Both the position numbers and the translations under genes were made by a program. Below are positions 17,442-26,363 of a stretch of DNA of 64,000 nucleotides, piece after piece. The DNA is from an uncultured Coriobacteriaceae bacterium (GTDB lineage Bacteria; Actinomycetota; Coriobacteriia; Coriobacteriales; Atopobiaceae). The stretch spans positions 20,890 to 84,889 of the forward strand of contig CACYTH010000023.1 of assembly GCA_902777325.1 (NCBI GenBank). The letters run 5' to 3'. The number at the start of each line of letters is the position of its first letter. The stretch's first letter is position 1. Under the pieces are notes generated by a model, which saw only the letters and a list, made by a program, of their open reading frames with translations, searched no databases and was not told the origin of the DNA.

Positions 17442-18410
17442 CTATGCCTGGTCGGCTGCGACGGCGAGAACCTCCTCGACGTCCTTGCGCTCAGGCATGG
17501 CGGGGATGGCGCCACGGTTGCGGACGCACAGGCTTGCCACGGCGTTGCCGAAGCGCACGAACTGCGCGGCGCGCGAGATGCTGACCTCCTTGGGAGAGAG
17601 CCCGCTCTCGACGAAGGCGGTAAGGAAGCCACCCCAGAAGGAGTCGCCGGCGCCGGTGGTGTCAACGGCCTCGACGCGGAAGCTCGGCACCATGCGGGAG
17701 CCGTCCTTGGTGGCCACAAAGGCGCCGTCGGCGTCGAGGGTGACGACGACGATGCTGGCGCCCTGCTCGAGCAGCTTGGCAGCCGCGGCCTCGGGCTTGG
17801 TCTCGTCGGTCATCAGCGGGCACTCCTCAGCGGAGATCTTGATGAGGTCCATGTACTTGATGAGGGAGCGCATCTGCTCGGAAGCAGCCTCGGCGGAGGT
17901 CCAGAGGGAGTCGCGGTAGTTGGGGTCATAGCTCATGACGCAACCGGCCTGCTTGGCAGCCTCGAGGGCGGCGATGGTGGCGGAGCGAGCAGGCTCGTCG
18001 GTGAGGGAGAGGGAGCCCACATGGAAGACCTTGCTGTCCTTGATGATGTCGAGGGGCAGGTCGCTGGCCTTGAGCTGGGTGTCCGCGCCGGGCTTGCGGG
18101 CGAAGGAGAAGGAGCGGTCGCCATTCTCGTCCAGGGCGACGAAGGCGAGCGTGGTGAAGAAGTCGGGGTCGGAGATGAGGCCGGTGCAGTCGATGCCGTT
18201 GCTCTCGAGGGTCTCGCGCAGGAAGTCGCCGTGCATGTCCTTGCCGACCTTGCCGATGAAGGCGACGTCATGGCCGAGCTTCTTGAGGGCGACCAGCACG
18301 TTGGCGGGGGCGCCACCGGGGTTGCGCTCGAAGAGCTTCTGGCCAGCGGCGGAGAGGCCAGCGTCCGTGAAGTCGATGAGGACCTCGCCGAGAGCGGTAA
18401 CAGAAATCAT
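17442..18410 (-). CDS. Fructokinase (PfkB family)
   Basis: A 322-residue carbohydrate kinase that converts intracellular fructose to fructose-6-phosphate. N-terminal ALGEVLIDFTDAG and NPGGAPANVLVALKKLG are the sugar-binding signature. C-terminal DTTGAGDSFWGGFLTAF holds the catalytic Asp and anion hole. Length and motifs match ScrK-type fructokinases that complete sucrose catabolism after GH32 hydrolysis. AAGGAG precedes the ATG. An operator at 18429-18446 nearly identical to that of the upstream PTS gene places it in the same regulon. Confidence 0.93.
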   Translation of the reverse strand: MISVTALGEVLIDFTDAGLSAAGQKLFERNPGGAPANVLVALKKLGHDVAFIGKVGKDMHGDFLRETLESNGIDCTGLISDPDFFTTLAFVALDENGDRSFSFARKPGADTQLKASDLPLDIIKDSKVFHVGSLSLTDEPARSATIAALEAAKQAGCVMSYDPNYRDSLWTSAEAASEQMRSLIKYMDLIKISAEECPLMTDETKPEAAAAKLLEQGASIVVVTLDADGAFVATKDGSRMVPSFRVEAVDTTGAGDSFWGGFLTAFVESGLSPKEVSISRAAQFVRFGNAVASLCVRNRGAIPAMPERKDVEEVLAVAADQA

Positions 18411-18428
18411 GAGAGGGCTCCTTTCGGA

Positions 18429-18446
18429 TGAGGGAACGATTCCACA
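18429..18446. promoter_or_regulatory. Sucrose-regulon operator before fructokinase
   Basis: TGAGGGAACGATTCCACA matches the reverse complement of the PTS operator at 22553-22570 at 16 of 18 positions. It ends 36 bp from the kinase start. A GTGTGCA-type half site (AATGCACACTA) also lies at about 18550 in this divergent gap. Confidence 0.7.
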
Positions 18447-18678
18447 TAGGTAGAGACAGCATACGTCATTAAAGCAATTTGATTGGCTGTGGCTACGCGA
18501 CCGCCTGAAATCACTAGGTGAGGGGGCAATTCTAAGTATGTGCTTGGCAAATGCACACTACGTATGTCCGAGGGACGTATCTAGCGTTACATTGACCACG
18601 GGGTTTATGGTGCTGTAACCATGAGCCCATGTATTACGCATAATGTAATTGGGCGTACCGAGGAAGGGGTGAGGGGGA

Positions 18679-18957
18679 ATGAAGGTAGTCATCCAGCCGG
18701 TGAATCCGGTGTTCAGCGAGTATGTGCTCCAATATGTGTCCGAGATTGAGGAACCACGCTACGAGTATGTGGGCGAGGAGGGCTTTAACACGTACGTGTT
18801 CGAGTGCTCGTCAGACGATCCCTGGGCTGCGGTTGACGGAATTAAGCAGGCTACGAGACGCGCTCCTTTGGGTAACGCCATGTTCTGCCAGGTAAAGCCC
18901 TACGGCATGCCGACATGGCCGCCTCTCTTTGACAAGGACAAGTATTCGCGTTCGTAG
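18679..18957 (+). CDS. Small hypothetical protein
   Basis: A 92-residue soluble protein, slightly acidic, with aromatic and Pro-rich ends (VIQPVNPVFSEYVLQYV, GMPTWPPLFDKDKYSRS). No family is recognised. GGTGAGGGGGA precedes the ATG. It is divergent from fructokinase across a 268-bp AT-richer gap that offers a plausible promoter (TTGACC, 16 bases, TGTAAC near 18594-18621). Confidence 0.65.
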   Translation: MKVVIQPVNPVFSEYVLQYVSEIEEPRYEYVGEEGFNTYVFECSSDDPWAAVDGIKQATRRAPLGNAMFCQVKPYGMPTWPPLFDKDKYSRS

Positions 18958-19017
18958 GCGCATTGCCAGATCGCATCACGGGGCCAAAGCAGTCTGGCAC
19001 AGCGCGGCATGACAAGA

Positions 19018-19049
19018 AGGGGGCGGCCGCATCGCTGCAACCGCCCCCT
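19018..19049 (-). terminator. Terminator of HAD gene
   Basis: A 9-bp stem (AGGGGGCGG with complement) followed on the minus strand by TTCTTGTC. Its loop sequence (CCGCATCG) is nearly the same as in the terminator at 20415-20444. Confidence 0.75.
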
Positions 19050-19088
19050 GGCAGTACCTGATAGTCAGATGGCGAGCTAGCGCATGGC

Positions 19089-20285
19089 CTACGCGGCCTC
19101 GGCGAGCTCCTCCTCGGCGCCGATGTAGGTGACGCCCTCGCCGTAGATGGTGCTCCAGTCATCCTTCATGGAGACGGGCACATAGCCAAACTCCTCGCAC
19201 TGGGCGCGCATCTCCTCGGCCTTCTCGGGCTTGCCGTTCTCGCGCTCGACGTCGTCGCAGCACAGCTGGAAGGCGGCGGAGCGGTAGTCGGGGTTGCTGA
19301 GCGCATAGTTGTCCATGGAGAAGTCGCCAGAGCTGTTGCCAAAGGAGAGCACCGGCTGCTTGGCAACCTCGCGCTGGATGATGTAGCACTTGTTCTCCTT
19401 GAGGGTCTTCATGTAGAAGTCTCCACCAAGCACGAGCTCCTCGTCCTGGCTGAAGGTGTAGTCAAGGCCGTCGGCGTCCTCTTGGTTGGAGCCCACCAGA
19501 GACTCGTCGGAGCCCAGGATGTGGTCCAGCGGAATCTCGAGGGGGCAGAGCTCCGAGCTGAAGAGGCCGCGCATGATGAGACGGTCGGTGCCGGACATCA
19601 TGTAGACGTCGAAGTCATTGGCCTGCAGGTACTTGACCACCTGCACCATGGGCTGATAGAAGGCCTCTCCGCGCTTCATGCCCTCGTAGCTGGGCATGTC
19701 GGACTCGGCAAACTCGTGCACGTAGTCGTAGAACTCGTCCACGGTCAGGCCCTCGAAGGCGCTGGCCACGGCCTGACCATGCTCGACAGGAAGCTCCTCG
19801 TACTTGGTGCCATTCTCGTTCTGGTCGACGATCTTGTTGGCCACGGACTTCTCGAAGTCGGAAGCCTTGTCCTTGTAGTCGGGGTCCTCGAGCACACGGT
19901 GCACCAGCAGCATGTAGTCGAAGTAGTTGGGGTCGGTCTCGTTGATGAGGGTGCCGTCGACGTCAAAGGTGGCGACGCGGTCCTCTGCGGGGATGAAGTC
20001 GGGGGACGACTCGTCGGTTACGGCCTCGACGTAGGCCACGAGCTCCTTCTTGAGCGGAGCGTCATCGCTCCAAAGGCTCAGGGGATCCTCCGCGTCCTCA
20101 GCAGCACCCTCGGTCGTGGTCTCGTCGGTGCTATCGTCGCTGGCCTGAGCGGCAGTCTCCTCGGCGGGGGCGCTCGTCGCGGCAGGCTTGGAGAGGAACA
20201 GTGCGCCAAGCACCAGGCAGGCGCAGAGGGCGGCTATCGCTACGATGCGCCAGACGCTTGGAACAAGCTTCTTGGAATCTTCCAT
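19089..20285 (-). CDS. Membrane-anchored HAD-superfamily phosphatase
   Basis: A 398-residue protein. Residues about 13-31 form one N-terminal membrane segment (IVAIAALCACLVLGALFL), followed by an acidic Ser/Thr linker to about residue 75, so the enzyme faces outside the membrane or is a secreted anchor form. The catalytic domain has HAD motif I TFDVDGTLI and motif II MSGTDR; LSFGNSSGDFSMD fits motif IV. The substrate is unknown; an external phosphatase beside a sugar island could serve phosphate or phospho-sugar scavenging. GGAGGG lies nine bases before the ATG. It has its own gap from the PTS gene upstream, which ends with a terminator. Confidence 0.8.
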   Translation of the reverse strand: MEDSKKLVPSVWRIVAIAALCACLVLGALFLSKPAATSAPAEETAAQASDDSTDETTTEGAAEDAEDPLSLWSDDAPLKKELVAYVEAVTDESSPDFIPAEDRVATFDVDGTLINETDPNYFDYMLLVHRVLEDPDYKDKASDFEKSVANKIVDQNENGTKYEELPVEHGQAVASAFEGLTVDEFYDYVHEFAESDMPSYEGMKRGEAFYQPMVQVVKYLQANDFDVYMMSGTDRLIMRGLFSSELCPLEIPLDHILGSDESLVGSNQEDADGLDYTFSQDEELVLGGDFYMKTLKENKCYIIQREVAKQPVLSFGNSSGDFSMDNYALSNPDYRSAAFQLCCDDVERENGKPEKAEEMRAQCEEFGYVPVSMKDDWSTIYGEGVTYIGAEEELAEAA

Positions 20286-20414
20286 AGGGCAAATCCCTCC
20301 AAATAATTCGTTGTTTCACATGGCACTAACTAACTATACGTGCCCATGTGCCGATGCGTCTCATACTTTTTAAGTATTTCCGTTTTGGAGAGAAACCGAC
20401 GATCGACAGAAGAA

Positions 20415-20444
20415 GAGGGCGGCCGCATCGTTGCGACCGCCCTC
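20415..20444 (-). terminator. Terminator of first PTS gene
   Basis: An 8-bp stem (GAGGGCGG with complement) followed by TTCTTCTGTC on the minus strand. Confidence 0.78.
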
Positions 20445-20469
20445 CGGAAGTGCTGGGTAGTCCAGGTGA

Positions 20470-22470
20470 CTACTTGGTGCAGGTGACGAGCTTGGCGCCT
20501 GCGGTGGTCGGGCCGATGACGGGCTCGACGGAGGCGTAGTCGTCGGTGTTGGTGACGATGACCATGGTGGCCGTCGGCTTGCCAGCCTCGGTGATGGCGT
20601 CGAGGTCGGCGGTAATCAGCAGCTGACCAGCCTTGACGGTGTCGCCAGCGGCAACGTGGGCCTCGAAGGGGCCACCGGCGAGCTCGACGGTGTCGACGCC
20701 GATGTGGATGAGGACCTCGGTGCCGTCAGCACCAGCCAGGCCGATGGCATGCTTGGTGTCGAACAGCATGGTGACGGTGCCGTCGATGGGGGAGTAGACC
20801 TCACCGGCGGTGGGCTCGACAACGGCGCCGTTGCCCATTGCCAGGGACGCGAAGACGGCGTCGGGGGCATCGGTCATGGCGATGGCGTTGCCGGTCATGG
20901 GGCTGGCGAGAACGCCAGGCTCGGAGACGGCGTCGACCTGGGTCGGGGCTGCGGGAGCGGCGGCCTTCTCGGCCTCGCGGGCAGCGGCGGCCTTGGTCTT
21001 CTCGTCGTCAGCGTAGAGCACGAAGGTGACGGCGAAGGAGACGGCGAAGGCGACGGCGACGACGATGGTGTACTTGACGGGGTCAGCGGTGATCAGGTAG
21101 CCGAAGACACCGGTGATGCCGTAAGCGATGGAGTACAGGCCGAGCCAAGCGGAGATCAGGCCGCCGGCAGCAGCGCCGCAGATGGCGCCGATGAACGGCT
21201 TGACGGCAGGCAGGTTAACGCCGTAGATGGCGGGCTCGGTGATGCCGAGGAGCGAGGAGATGCCGGACGGAAGAGCGAGGCCCTTCTTCTTGGCGGAAGC
21301 GGTCTTGATGAAGACAGCCAGGCAGGCGGCACCCTGCGCAACGTTGGCAGCAGAGATGATGGGGTTGAAGGCGTCGGCGCCCTGAGCGACCAGGCCAGCC
21401 TCAAGAGCGTTGAACATGTGGTGCACGCCGAGAACGACGGTCAGCGGGTAGATGGCGCCAGCGAGTGCGCCGCCCAGGCCGAACGGGATGCCCAGCAGGA
21501 ACTGGAAGAAGGCCATGACGCCCTCCTCGACCCAGGAGAAGATCGGGCCGATGACGACCATGGTGAGCAGGCCGGTGACGAGAACGGTCACGAGCGGGGT
21601 CACGAAGAGGTCGAACATATCAGGCACATGCTCGTGGAGCCACTTCTCAAGCTTGCACATGAAGAAGACGGCGACCACGACGGGGATGACGTGGCCCTGA
21701 TAGCCCTGCAGGGGCACGGCGCCCAGCAGCGGGAGGCCCGGGATGAGGGCGACCTGCGGCAGGTAGTTGGCGCTCATGATGGCACCAGCGGTAGCCTCGG
21801 CAGCGGAGCTAAGGCCGAGGGTCTGGGCGGCAGCGTCGCTACCGACGATGAGGGAGCCCAGGGAGCCGGGGATGGACCAGGCGTTCATGAGGCCGGTGTG
21901 GTTCATGATCATGCCGATGACGCCACCGAGGAACTCGTTGCCGCCGAAGACGCGAGCAGCGGAGAAGCCGATGAGGATCTGCAGGAAGACGAACGAGGCG
22001 TTAGAGAACGTGTGAATCAGGACGTACCAGGGGTTGAGGTCGAGAGCGCCGCCCATGGCGTTGTTGATGCCCTCGGTGAGACCCATCATCAGGCCGGAGG
22101 CCACGATGGCGGGAATGATGGGGACGAAGACGTCGCCCAGTGCCTTGGTGGCACGCTGGATGGGGTTGCCCTTGGCGGCTGCTGCGGCCTTGGCGTCATC
22201 GGTGGAGCCCACCTTGATGTTGCCCTGAGCGCAGAACTCGTCGAAGACCTTGTTGACGGTGCCAGTGCCGTAGATGACCTGAAGCTGGCCAGCGGCCTGG
22301 AAGTTGCCCTTGGCGAGCGTGGCGTCCTCGACGGCGTCCATGTTCACCTTGGAGTCGTCTGCGATGACGAGACGCAGACGGGTTGCGCAGTGAGCGGCCG
22401 AGACGACGTTCTCAGCACCACCGACTGCAGCGAGGATTTCCTTGGCTGCCTGTGCGTGTTCAGCTGCCAT
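20470..22470 (-). CDS. PTS sucrose-type EIIBCA permease
   Basis: A 666-residue fused sugar permease of the glucose-sucrose PTS family. The EIIB domain at the N-terminus carries the phosphorylated Cys in SAAHCATRLRL (about residue 28). EIIC spans about residues 105-480 with ten or so membrane helices and the conserved GITEPAIYGVNLP. A linker (about 490-530) leads to the EIIA domain with the active His in EVLIHIGVDTVEL. It imports and phosphorylates a disaccharide, most likely sucrose given the flanking fructokinase, GH32 and operators. AAGGGAGGG precedes the ATG. The upstream 18-bp operator is at 22553-22570. Confidence 0.93.
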   Translation of the reverse strand: MAAEHAQAAKEILAAVGGAENVVSAAHCATRLRLVIADDSKVNMDAVEDATLAKGNFQAAGQLQVIYGTGTVNKVFDEFCAQGNIKVGSTDDAKAAAAAKGNPIQRATKALGDVFVPIIPAIVASGLMMGLTEGINNAMGGALDLNPWYVLIHTFSNASFVFLQILIGFSAARVFGGNEFLGGVIGMIMNHTGLMNAWSIPGSLGSLIVGSDAAAQTLGLSSAAEATAGAIMSANYLPQVALIPGLPLLGAVPLQGYQGHVIPVVVAVFFMCKLEKWLHEHVPDMFDLFVTPLVTVLVTGLLTMVVIGPIFSWVEEGVMAFFQFLLGIPFGLGGALAGAIYPLTVVLGVHHMFNALEAGLVAQGADAFNPIISAANVAQGAACLAVFIKTASAKKKGLALPSGISSLLGITEPAIYGVNLPAVKPFIGAICGAAAGGLISAWLGLYSIAYGITGVFGYLITADPVKYTIVVAVAFAVSFAVTFVLYADDEKTKAAAAREAEKAAAPAAPTQVDAVSEPGVLASPMTGNAIAMTDAPDAVFASLAMGNGAVVEPTAGEVYSPIDGTVTMLFDTKHAIGLAGADGTEVLIHIGVDTVELAGGPFEAHVAAGDTVKAGQLLITADLDAITEAGKPTATMVIVTNTDDYASVEPVIGPTTAGAKLVTCTK

Positions 22471-22552
22471 AACACCCTCCCTTTCGTGTTGTTCCTACCA
22501 TTTCCACAGAAGTGCTTAGTGGGGGTGAAGACCCAGCTCGCGGCCAACTCGC

Positions 22553-22570
22553 TGTGAAATCGTTCCCACA
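22553..22570. promoter_or_regulatory. Sucrose-regulon operator before first PTS gene
   Basis: TGTGAAATCGTTCCCACA, an imperfect dyad 82 bp upstream of the start. Near-identical copies lie before fructokinase (18429) and a GH32 gene (39706). Confidence 0.7.
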
Positions 22571-22727
22571 GAGTCCGATTCTACCGTCTCTTGAAGGATT
22601 TGTGAACGAGAAATGGCGAAATGATGTGTAAAGGCTGCTTAAACGTGCTTGCCAATGCGGGAATGTGTGCCAAACGGAATGTCGGGCGACGCCGGGACAG
22701 TGTGGGAGCCAGGGCCGGGACAGGGGA

Positions 22728-22830
22728 CTGCGTGGGACAGGGTGGGACAGGGGACGTGCCTGGTGTCCCACCTTGGTTTCGCCAAGGTGGGACACCAGGC
22801 ACGTCCCCTGTCCCACCCTGTCCCACGCAG
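22728..22830. repeat. Perfect palindrome with 49-bp arms
   Basis: Bases 22728-22776 are the exact reverse complement of 22782-22830 around a 5-base centre (TTTCG). The arms contain the same GGGACAGGG / GACGTGCCTGGTGTCCCACC core as the palindrome at 9636-9837 but differ next to the centre (TTGG versus CGCTT). It lies past the terminator of the second PTS gene. The rest of the 494-bp gap between the PTS genes holds only this element, the terminator and the operator. Confidence 0.95.
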
Positions 22831-22845
22831 CCCGTGTGCATGCAA

Positions 22846-22884
22846 GAAAAAACGGGGGACCCGACGTTTGTCGGATCCCCCGTT
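22846..22884 (-). terminator. Rho-independent terminator of second PTS gene
   Basis: A 15-bp stem with one mismatch (AACGGGGGA... with complement, loop at GTTTGT) is followed on the minus strand by TTTTTCTTGC. Confidence 0.88.
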
Positions 22885-22964
22885 GGTGGGTCCTGTGGAA
22901 ATGGTAGGAAGGGAAGGCTTGGCCGCGCTACCCCCAGCACGTCACCCACCAGGACGATCACTGG

Positions 22965-24875
22965 CTACTTGGCAACCGTGACCAGCTTCTCGCCAGCCTT
23001 GACGGCGCCGACCTCGGGAGTGACGGAGGCGTAGTCGTCGGTGTTGGTGACGATGACCATGGTTGCGGTGGGCTTGCCGGCTGCCTTGATGGCATCGAGG
23101 TCGGCGGTGATCAGCAGATCGCCGGCCTTAACGGCGTCGCCAGCGGCCACGTGGGCCTCAAACGGGGCACCGGCGAGCTCGACGGTGTCGACGCCGATGT
23201 GGATGAGGACCTCGGTGCCGTCGTCAGCGGCGAGGCCGACGGCGTGCTTGGTGTCGAACAGCATCGTGACGGTGCCGCTGACGGGGGAGTAGACCTCGCC
23301 AGAGACCGGCTCGATGACGGCGCCGTTGCCCATGGCAAGGGAGGCGAAGACGGCGTCGGGGGCGTCGGACATGGCCTTGGCGTTGCCGGTCATCGGAGCG
23401 GCCAGGATGCCAGCGGCGTCGATGGCGTCGACCTTGGCGGGGGCGGCGGGAGCGGCAGCCTTGGGCGCGCGCTGCTTGTCGGGCTCGTCAGAGTAGAGCA
23501 CCCAAGTGAGGGCGAACGCGACGCCGAAGGCGGCGGCAAACATGACGCAGTATGCGATGGGCTGGTTGATGCAGAGGAGGATGCCGAAGATGCCAGTGAC
23601 GCCGGTGCCGGAAGCGCCGAGGTGCGTGAGCGAGCAGATGAAGGCGCCCACGGCTGCGCCGGCCATGCCGGCAATGAAGGGCTTGAACTTGGGGAGGTTC
23701 ACACCGAAGATGGCGGGCTCGGTGATGCCCAGCAGGCAGGAGATGCCGGAGGGCACGGCCAGGGCCTTGGTCTTCTCGGACTTGGTCTTGAGGGCCACGG
23801 CCAGGCAGGCACCGCCCTGGGCGATGTTGGCGGCAGAGGCGATCGGCAGCCAGTAGGTCACGCCATACTGGCCGAGCATCGAGACGTCGATGGTGGTGTA
23901 CATCTGATGCAGGCCGGTGACGACGGAGGGCGAGTAGATGAGTCCGATGAGGATGTAGCCCAGGCCCAGAGGAACAGAGAGCAGTGCGGTGAGCAGGCCG
24001 AGGATGGCGTTCTCGAGCCAGACGAAGATCGGGCCGATGAACAGGATGGTGATGTAGGCGGCGCCTGCGACGGACACAAGCGGGGTCACGAAGAGGTCAA
24101 ACATGTCGGGCACGATCTGATGCATCTTCTTCTCGATGGTGCACAGGATCCAGGTGCCGACCAGGATGGGAATGACATGGCCCTGATAGCCGATCCACTC
24201 GATGCTGTAGAGGCCGGGGATGACGTCGAGGGTGATCATCGTGCCATTGGCGATGGCGTCAGCTGCGCCCCAGGCGTTGATGAAGCTGCCGCTGATGAGC
24301 AGTGCACCGAAGGAGGCGCCGAGGTAGGGGTTGCCGCCAAAGACGGTAGCGGCGGAGAAGCCCAGCAGGATCTGCAGGTTGGCAAGAGCGCAGGCGTTGA
24401 TGAGGCCGGCGATACGCCACCACACGCCGTTGGTGTCAATGGTGATCATGCCGGAGTTGGACATGAACTCGAGAGCGCCCATGATGCCCATGAGCATACC
24501 GGAGGCGACGATGGCCGGGATGATGGGGACGAAGACGTCCGAAAGGACCTTGATGGCGGCCATGAACTTGTTCTGGTTGCCAGCGGCGACGTCCTTGAGC
24601 TCCTCCTTGGAGACTGCGGAGATGTTGCCCTGCTTGCAGAATTCGTCGTAGACCTTGTTGACGGTACCGGTGCCGTAGATGATCTGCAGCTGACCAGAGG
24701 CCTGGAAGTTGCCCTTGGCGCCGAGTGCGTCCTCCACGGCATCCTTGTCTACCTTCGAATCGTCGGCGATGACCAGACGCAGACGCGTAGCGCAGTGCGC
24801 TGCCGAGACAACGTTCTCGGGGCCACCGACCGCAGCAAGGATTTCCCTCGCTGCCTGAGCAGAATCGAGTGCCAT
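22965..24875 (-). CDS. PTS sucrose/beta-glucoside-type EIIBCA permease
   Basis: A 636-residue paralogue of the EIIBCA at 20470-22470 with the same order: EIIB (Cys in SAAHCATRLRL), EIIC (about residues 105-465, GITEPAIFGVNLP) and EIIA (EVLIHIGVDTVEL). The B and A domains are nearly the same in both, while the membrane domain differs more (FMSNSGMITIDTNGVWW replaces the first helix region), so the two probably import different disaccharides. AAAGGAAGGG precedes the ATG. The LacI-type repressor gene ends 200 bp upstream on the same strand and may control it. Confidence 0.92.
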   Translation of the reverse strand: MALDSAQAAREILAAVGGPENVVSAAHCATRLRLVIADDSKVDKDAVEDALGAKGNFQASGQLQIIYGTGTVNKVYDEFCKQGNISAVSKEELKDVAAGNQNKFMAAIKVLSDVFVPIIPAIVASGMLMGIMGALEFMSNSGMITIDTNGVWWRIAGLINACALANLQILLGFSAATVFGGNPYLGASFGALLISGSFINAWGAADAIANGTMITLDVIPGLYSIEWIGYQGHVIPILVGTWILCTIEKKMHQIVPDMFDLFVTPLVSVAGAAYITILFIGPIFVWLENAILGLLTALLSVPLGLGYILIGLIYSPSVVTGLHQMYTTIDVSMLGQYGVTYWLPIASAANIAQGGACLAVALKTKSEKTKALAVPSGISCLLGITEPAIFGVNLPKFKPFIAGMAGAAVGAFICSLTHLGASGTGVTGIFGILLCINQPIAYCVMFAAAFGVAFALTWVLYSDEPDKQRAPKAAAPAAPAKVDAIDAAGILAAPMTGNAKAMSDAPDAVFASLAMGNGAVIEPVSGEVYSPVSGTVTMLFDTKHAVGLAADDGTEVLIHIGVDTVELAGAPFEAHVAAGDAVKAGDLLITADLDAIKAAGKPTATMVIVTNTDDYASVTPEVGAVKAGEKLVTVAK

Positions 24876-24951
24876 TGAACCCTTCCTTTCCTAAATGAAA
24901 TCCTTTTCATGCCTAACAACTGGTGTGAGTGTGGCATGAACAGCCGAAAAA

Positions 24952-24969
24952 ACTGTAATCGATTTCACA
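24952..24969. promoter_or_regulatory. Operator-like site before second PTS gene
   Basis: The site contains TGTAATCGATTTCACA, sharing CGATTTCACA with the other sucrose-regulon sites. It lies 77 bp upstream of the PTS start, between it and the repressor gene. Confidence 0.6.
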
Positions 24970-25075
24970 TTGATTGGCAATAAATGACCTGCGGAAATTT
25001 GAGAATGGCGAGAGAGCTTGGTGGACGGTAGCCAAAGGGCTTGCGAGAGGGGCCGCCTTGGCGTGTCATAAGGCC

Positions 25076-26053
25076 CTACACTCCTACGACCTGATAGCCC
25101 AACACGAGGCTCTTGGGGGAGTTTGTGCCCTCCTTGAGCAGGTCAACCATGAGCTCCGCCGCCTTGATGCCGCATTCTTCGTAGTCGAAGGAGACGGTGG
25201 GCAGAGGGCCCGCGACGGCCTGCAGTATGGGATCGTTGCCAAAGCCGCTCACCTTTGGGGCGCGGGCGTGGGAGAGCGATCCGTAGCGCTCGCGAATGGC
25301 TTTGATGGCTCCTGCGGCAATGGTGTCTGTGGCGCAGGATATGCAATCGAATACAGCTCTGCCGGCGAGAAGGTCATGCACGGTGCGGTATCCGTGCTCC
25401 ACCGAGAATCCCGACGTGCGCACCGAGATGCGGCTCTCGTCGATGCCGAGGCGCTCCAGGCCGGCAAGGAAGCCCTTGCGACGGTCGGCGCCAAAGGACC
25501 GATAGAGCCCCGAGGCATCGATGTATGCCACGCGGCTCTCGGGCTTGCAGCCAAGGGACGAGGCAAGGTCGTAGGCTGCGCCAAAGTTGTCAAAGCGAAC
25601 GCAGCTCATGTCACGGACGTGCTGGCCCACGACAACCACCGGCACGCGGGCACGTTCGTAGAGCTCGATGTCGCCGGGGATGGGAGCGGAGCTCACCAGG
25701 ATGATGCCGTCGATCTGGCGCTCGAGGAGCGAACGCATGGTCTTGGCCTGCTCTTTGACGTCGTCGCCCACATACGCCAACGAGGTGCCCAGCTCACCAG
25801 CGAAAAAGTACTTCTCGATGCCCGCAACGACGCCGCTCATGGCATTCTCGTCGGCCCTGGTGAGGATGACGCCCACAGTGTTGGACTTCTTCAGGCGTAG
25901 GATGCGCGCATTTGCGCTTGGTACGTACCCAGTCTGCTCGATGGCAGCGGCTATGCGCTCGCGCTTCTCGTCCGAGAGGTAGCCCCCGTTGAGAAAACGG
26001 GAGACGGCAGCGCTCGAGACGCCAGCTAGCTCCGCTACTTCCTTGTTGGTCAT
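25076..26053 (-). CDS. LacI-family transcriptional repressor (1)
   Basis: A 325-residue regulator. The N-terminal helix-turn-helix (KEVAELAGVSSAAVSRFLNG) is followed by the hinge (SANARILRLKKSNTVGVIL) and a periplasmic-binding-like sugar domain. Its position beside the second PTS gene, and the shared operators at PTS, fructokinase and GH32 genes, suggest it senses sucrose or a phospho-sugar and represses the regulon; this is inference. Only a weak GGACGG site precedes the ATG. Its recognition helix resembles that of the repressor at 35511-36494, so the two may bind related sites. Confidence 0.9.
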   Translation of the reverse strand: MTNKEVAELAGVSSAAVSRFLNGGYLSDEKRERIAAAIEQTGYVPSANARILRLKKSNTVGVILTRADENAMSGVVAGIEKYFFAGELGTSLAYVGDDVKEQAKTMRSLLERQIDGIILVSSAPIPGDIELYERARVPVVVVGQHVRDMSCVRFDNFGAAYDLASSLGCKPESRVAYIDASGLYRSFGADRRKGFLAGLERLGIDESRISVRTSGFSVEHGYRTVHDLLAGRAVFDCISCATDTIAAGAIKAIRERYGSLSHARAPKVSGFGNDPILQAVAGPLPTVSFDYEECGIKAAELMVDLLKEGTNSPKSLVLGYQVVGV

Positions 26054-26237
26054 GGGTACCGTCCGTCCAAAGGGTAAAGGTGGACATAAGTTTAACCCCT
26101 ATTGGCGCTCTTGGGGATGGGGATGTGTCGCTGATGGCGTGGGGCTCGGTCACGGACGGTCCTGCTCCATTTGCGTCTTACTTTTGACCGCTTATCCTTT
26201 TGACAAAGTGCAAATGACAACTGAAATCGAATACATG

Positions 26238-26309
26238 TTGACCTATGCCAAACAGCGAAATATAGTGCAAAAATAGGTAAGTTCTGTATCGGCATTGTGC
26301 AGATGCACA
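26238..26309 (+). promoter_or_regulatory. Promoter and operator of sugar ABC operon
   Basis: TTGACC (26238-26243), a 17-base spacer and TATAGT (26261-26266) form a good sigma-70-type promoter. Palindrome TGTGCAGATGCACA (26296-26309) lies about 25-40 bases after the likely start of transcription, where a repressor would block it. A further half site TGCACACA is at 26335-26342. The same palindrome type precedes the LacI gene at 34343-35398. The rest of the 310-bp gap is AT-rich without a gene. Confidence 0.72.
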
Positions 26310-26363
26310 CTATCGAGAGGTGCAACTACACAAATGCACACAGAGGGGAGAGGAGGACTTGTC

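Noticed and set aside
20300..20325. A further sucrose operator before the HAD gene (TTTCACA)
   Set aside because: Only seven bases match and the other half is missing, so it was left out of the operator set.
20670..22550. Long plus-strand frames opposite both PTS genes
   Set aside because: They are Gly/Asp/Val-rich antisense artefacts with no start signal; the PTS domains on the minus strand are unambiguous.
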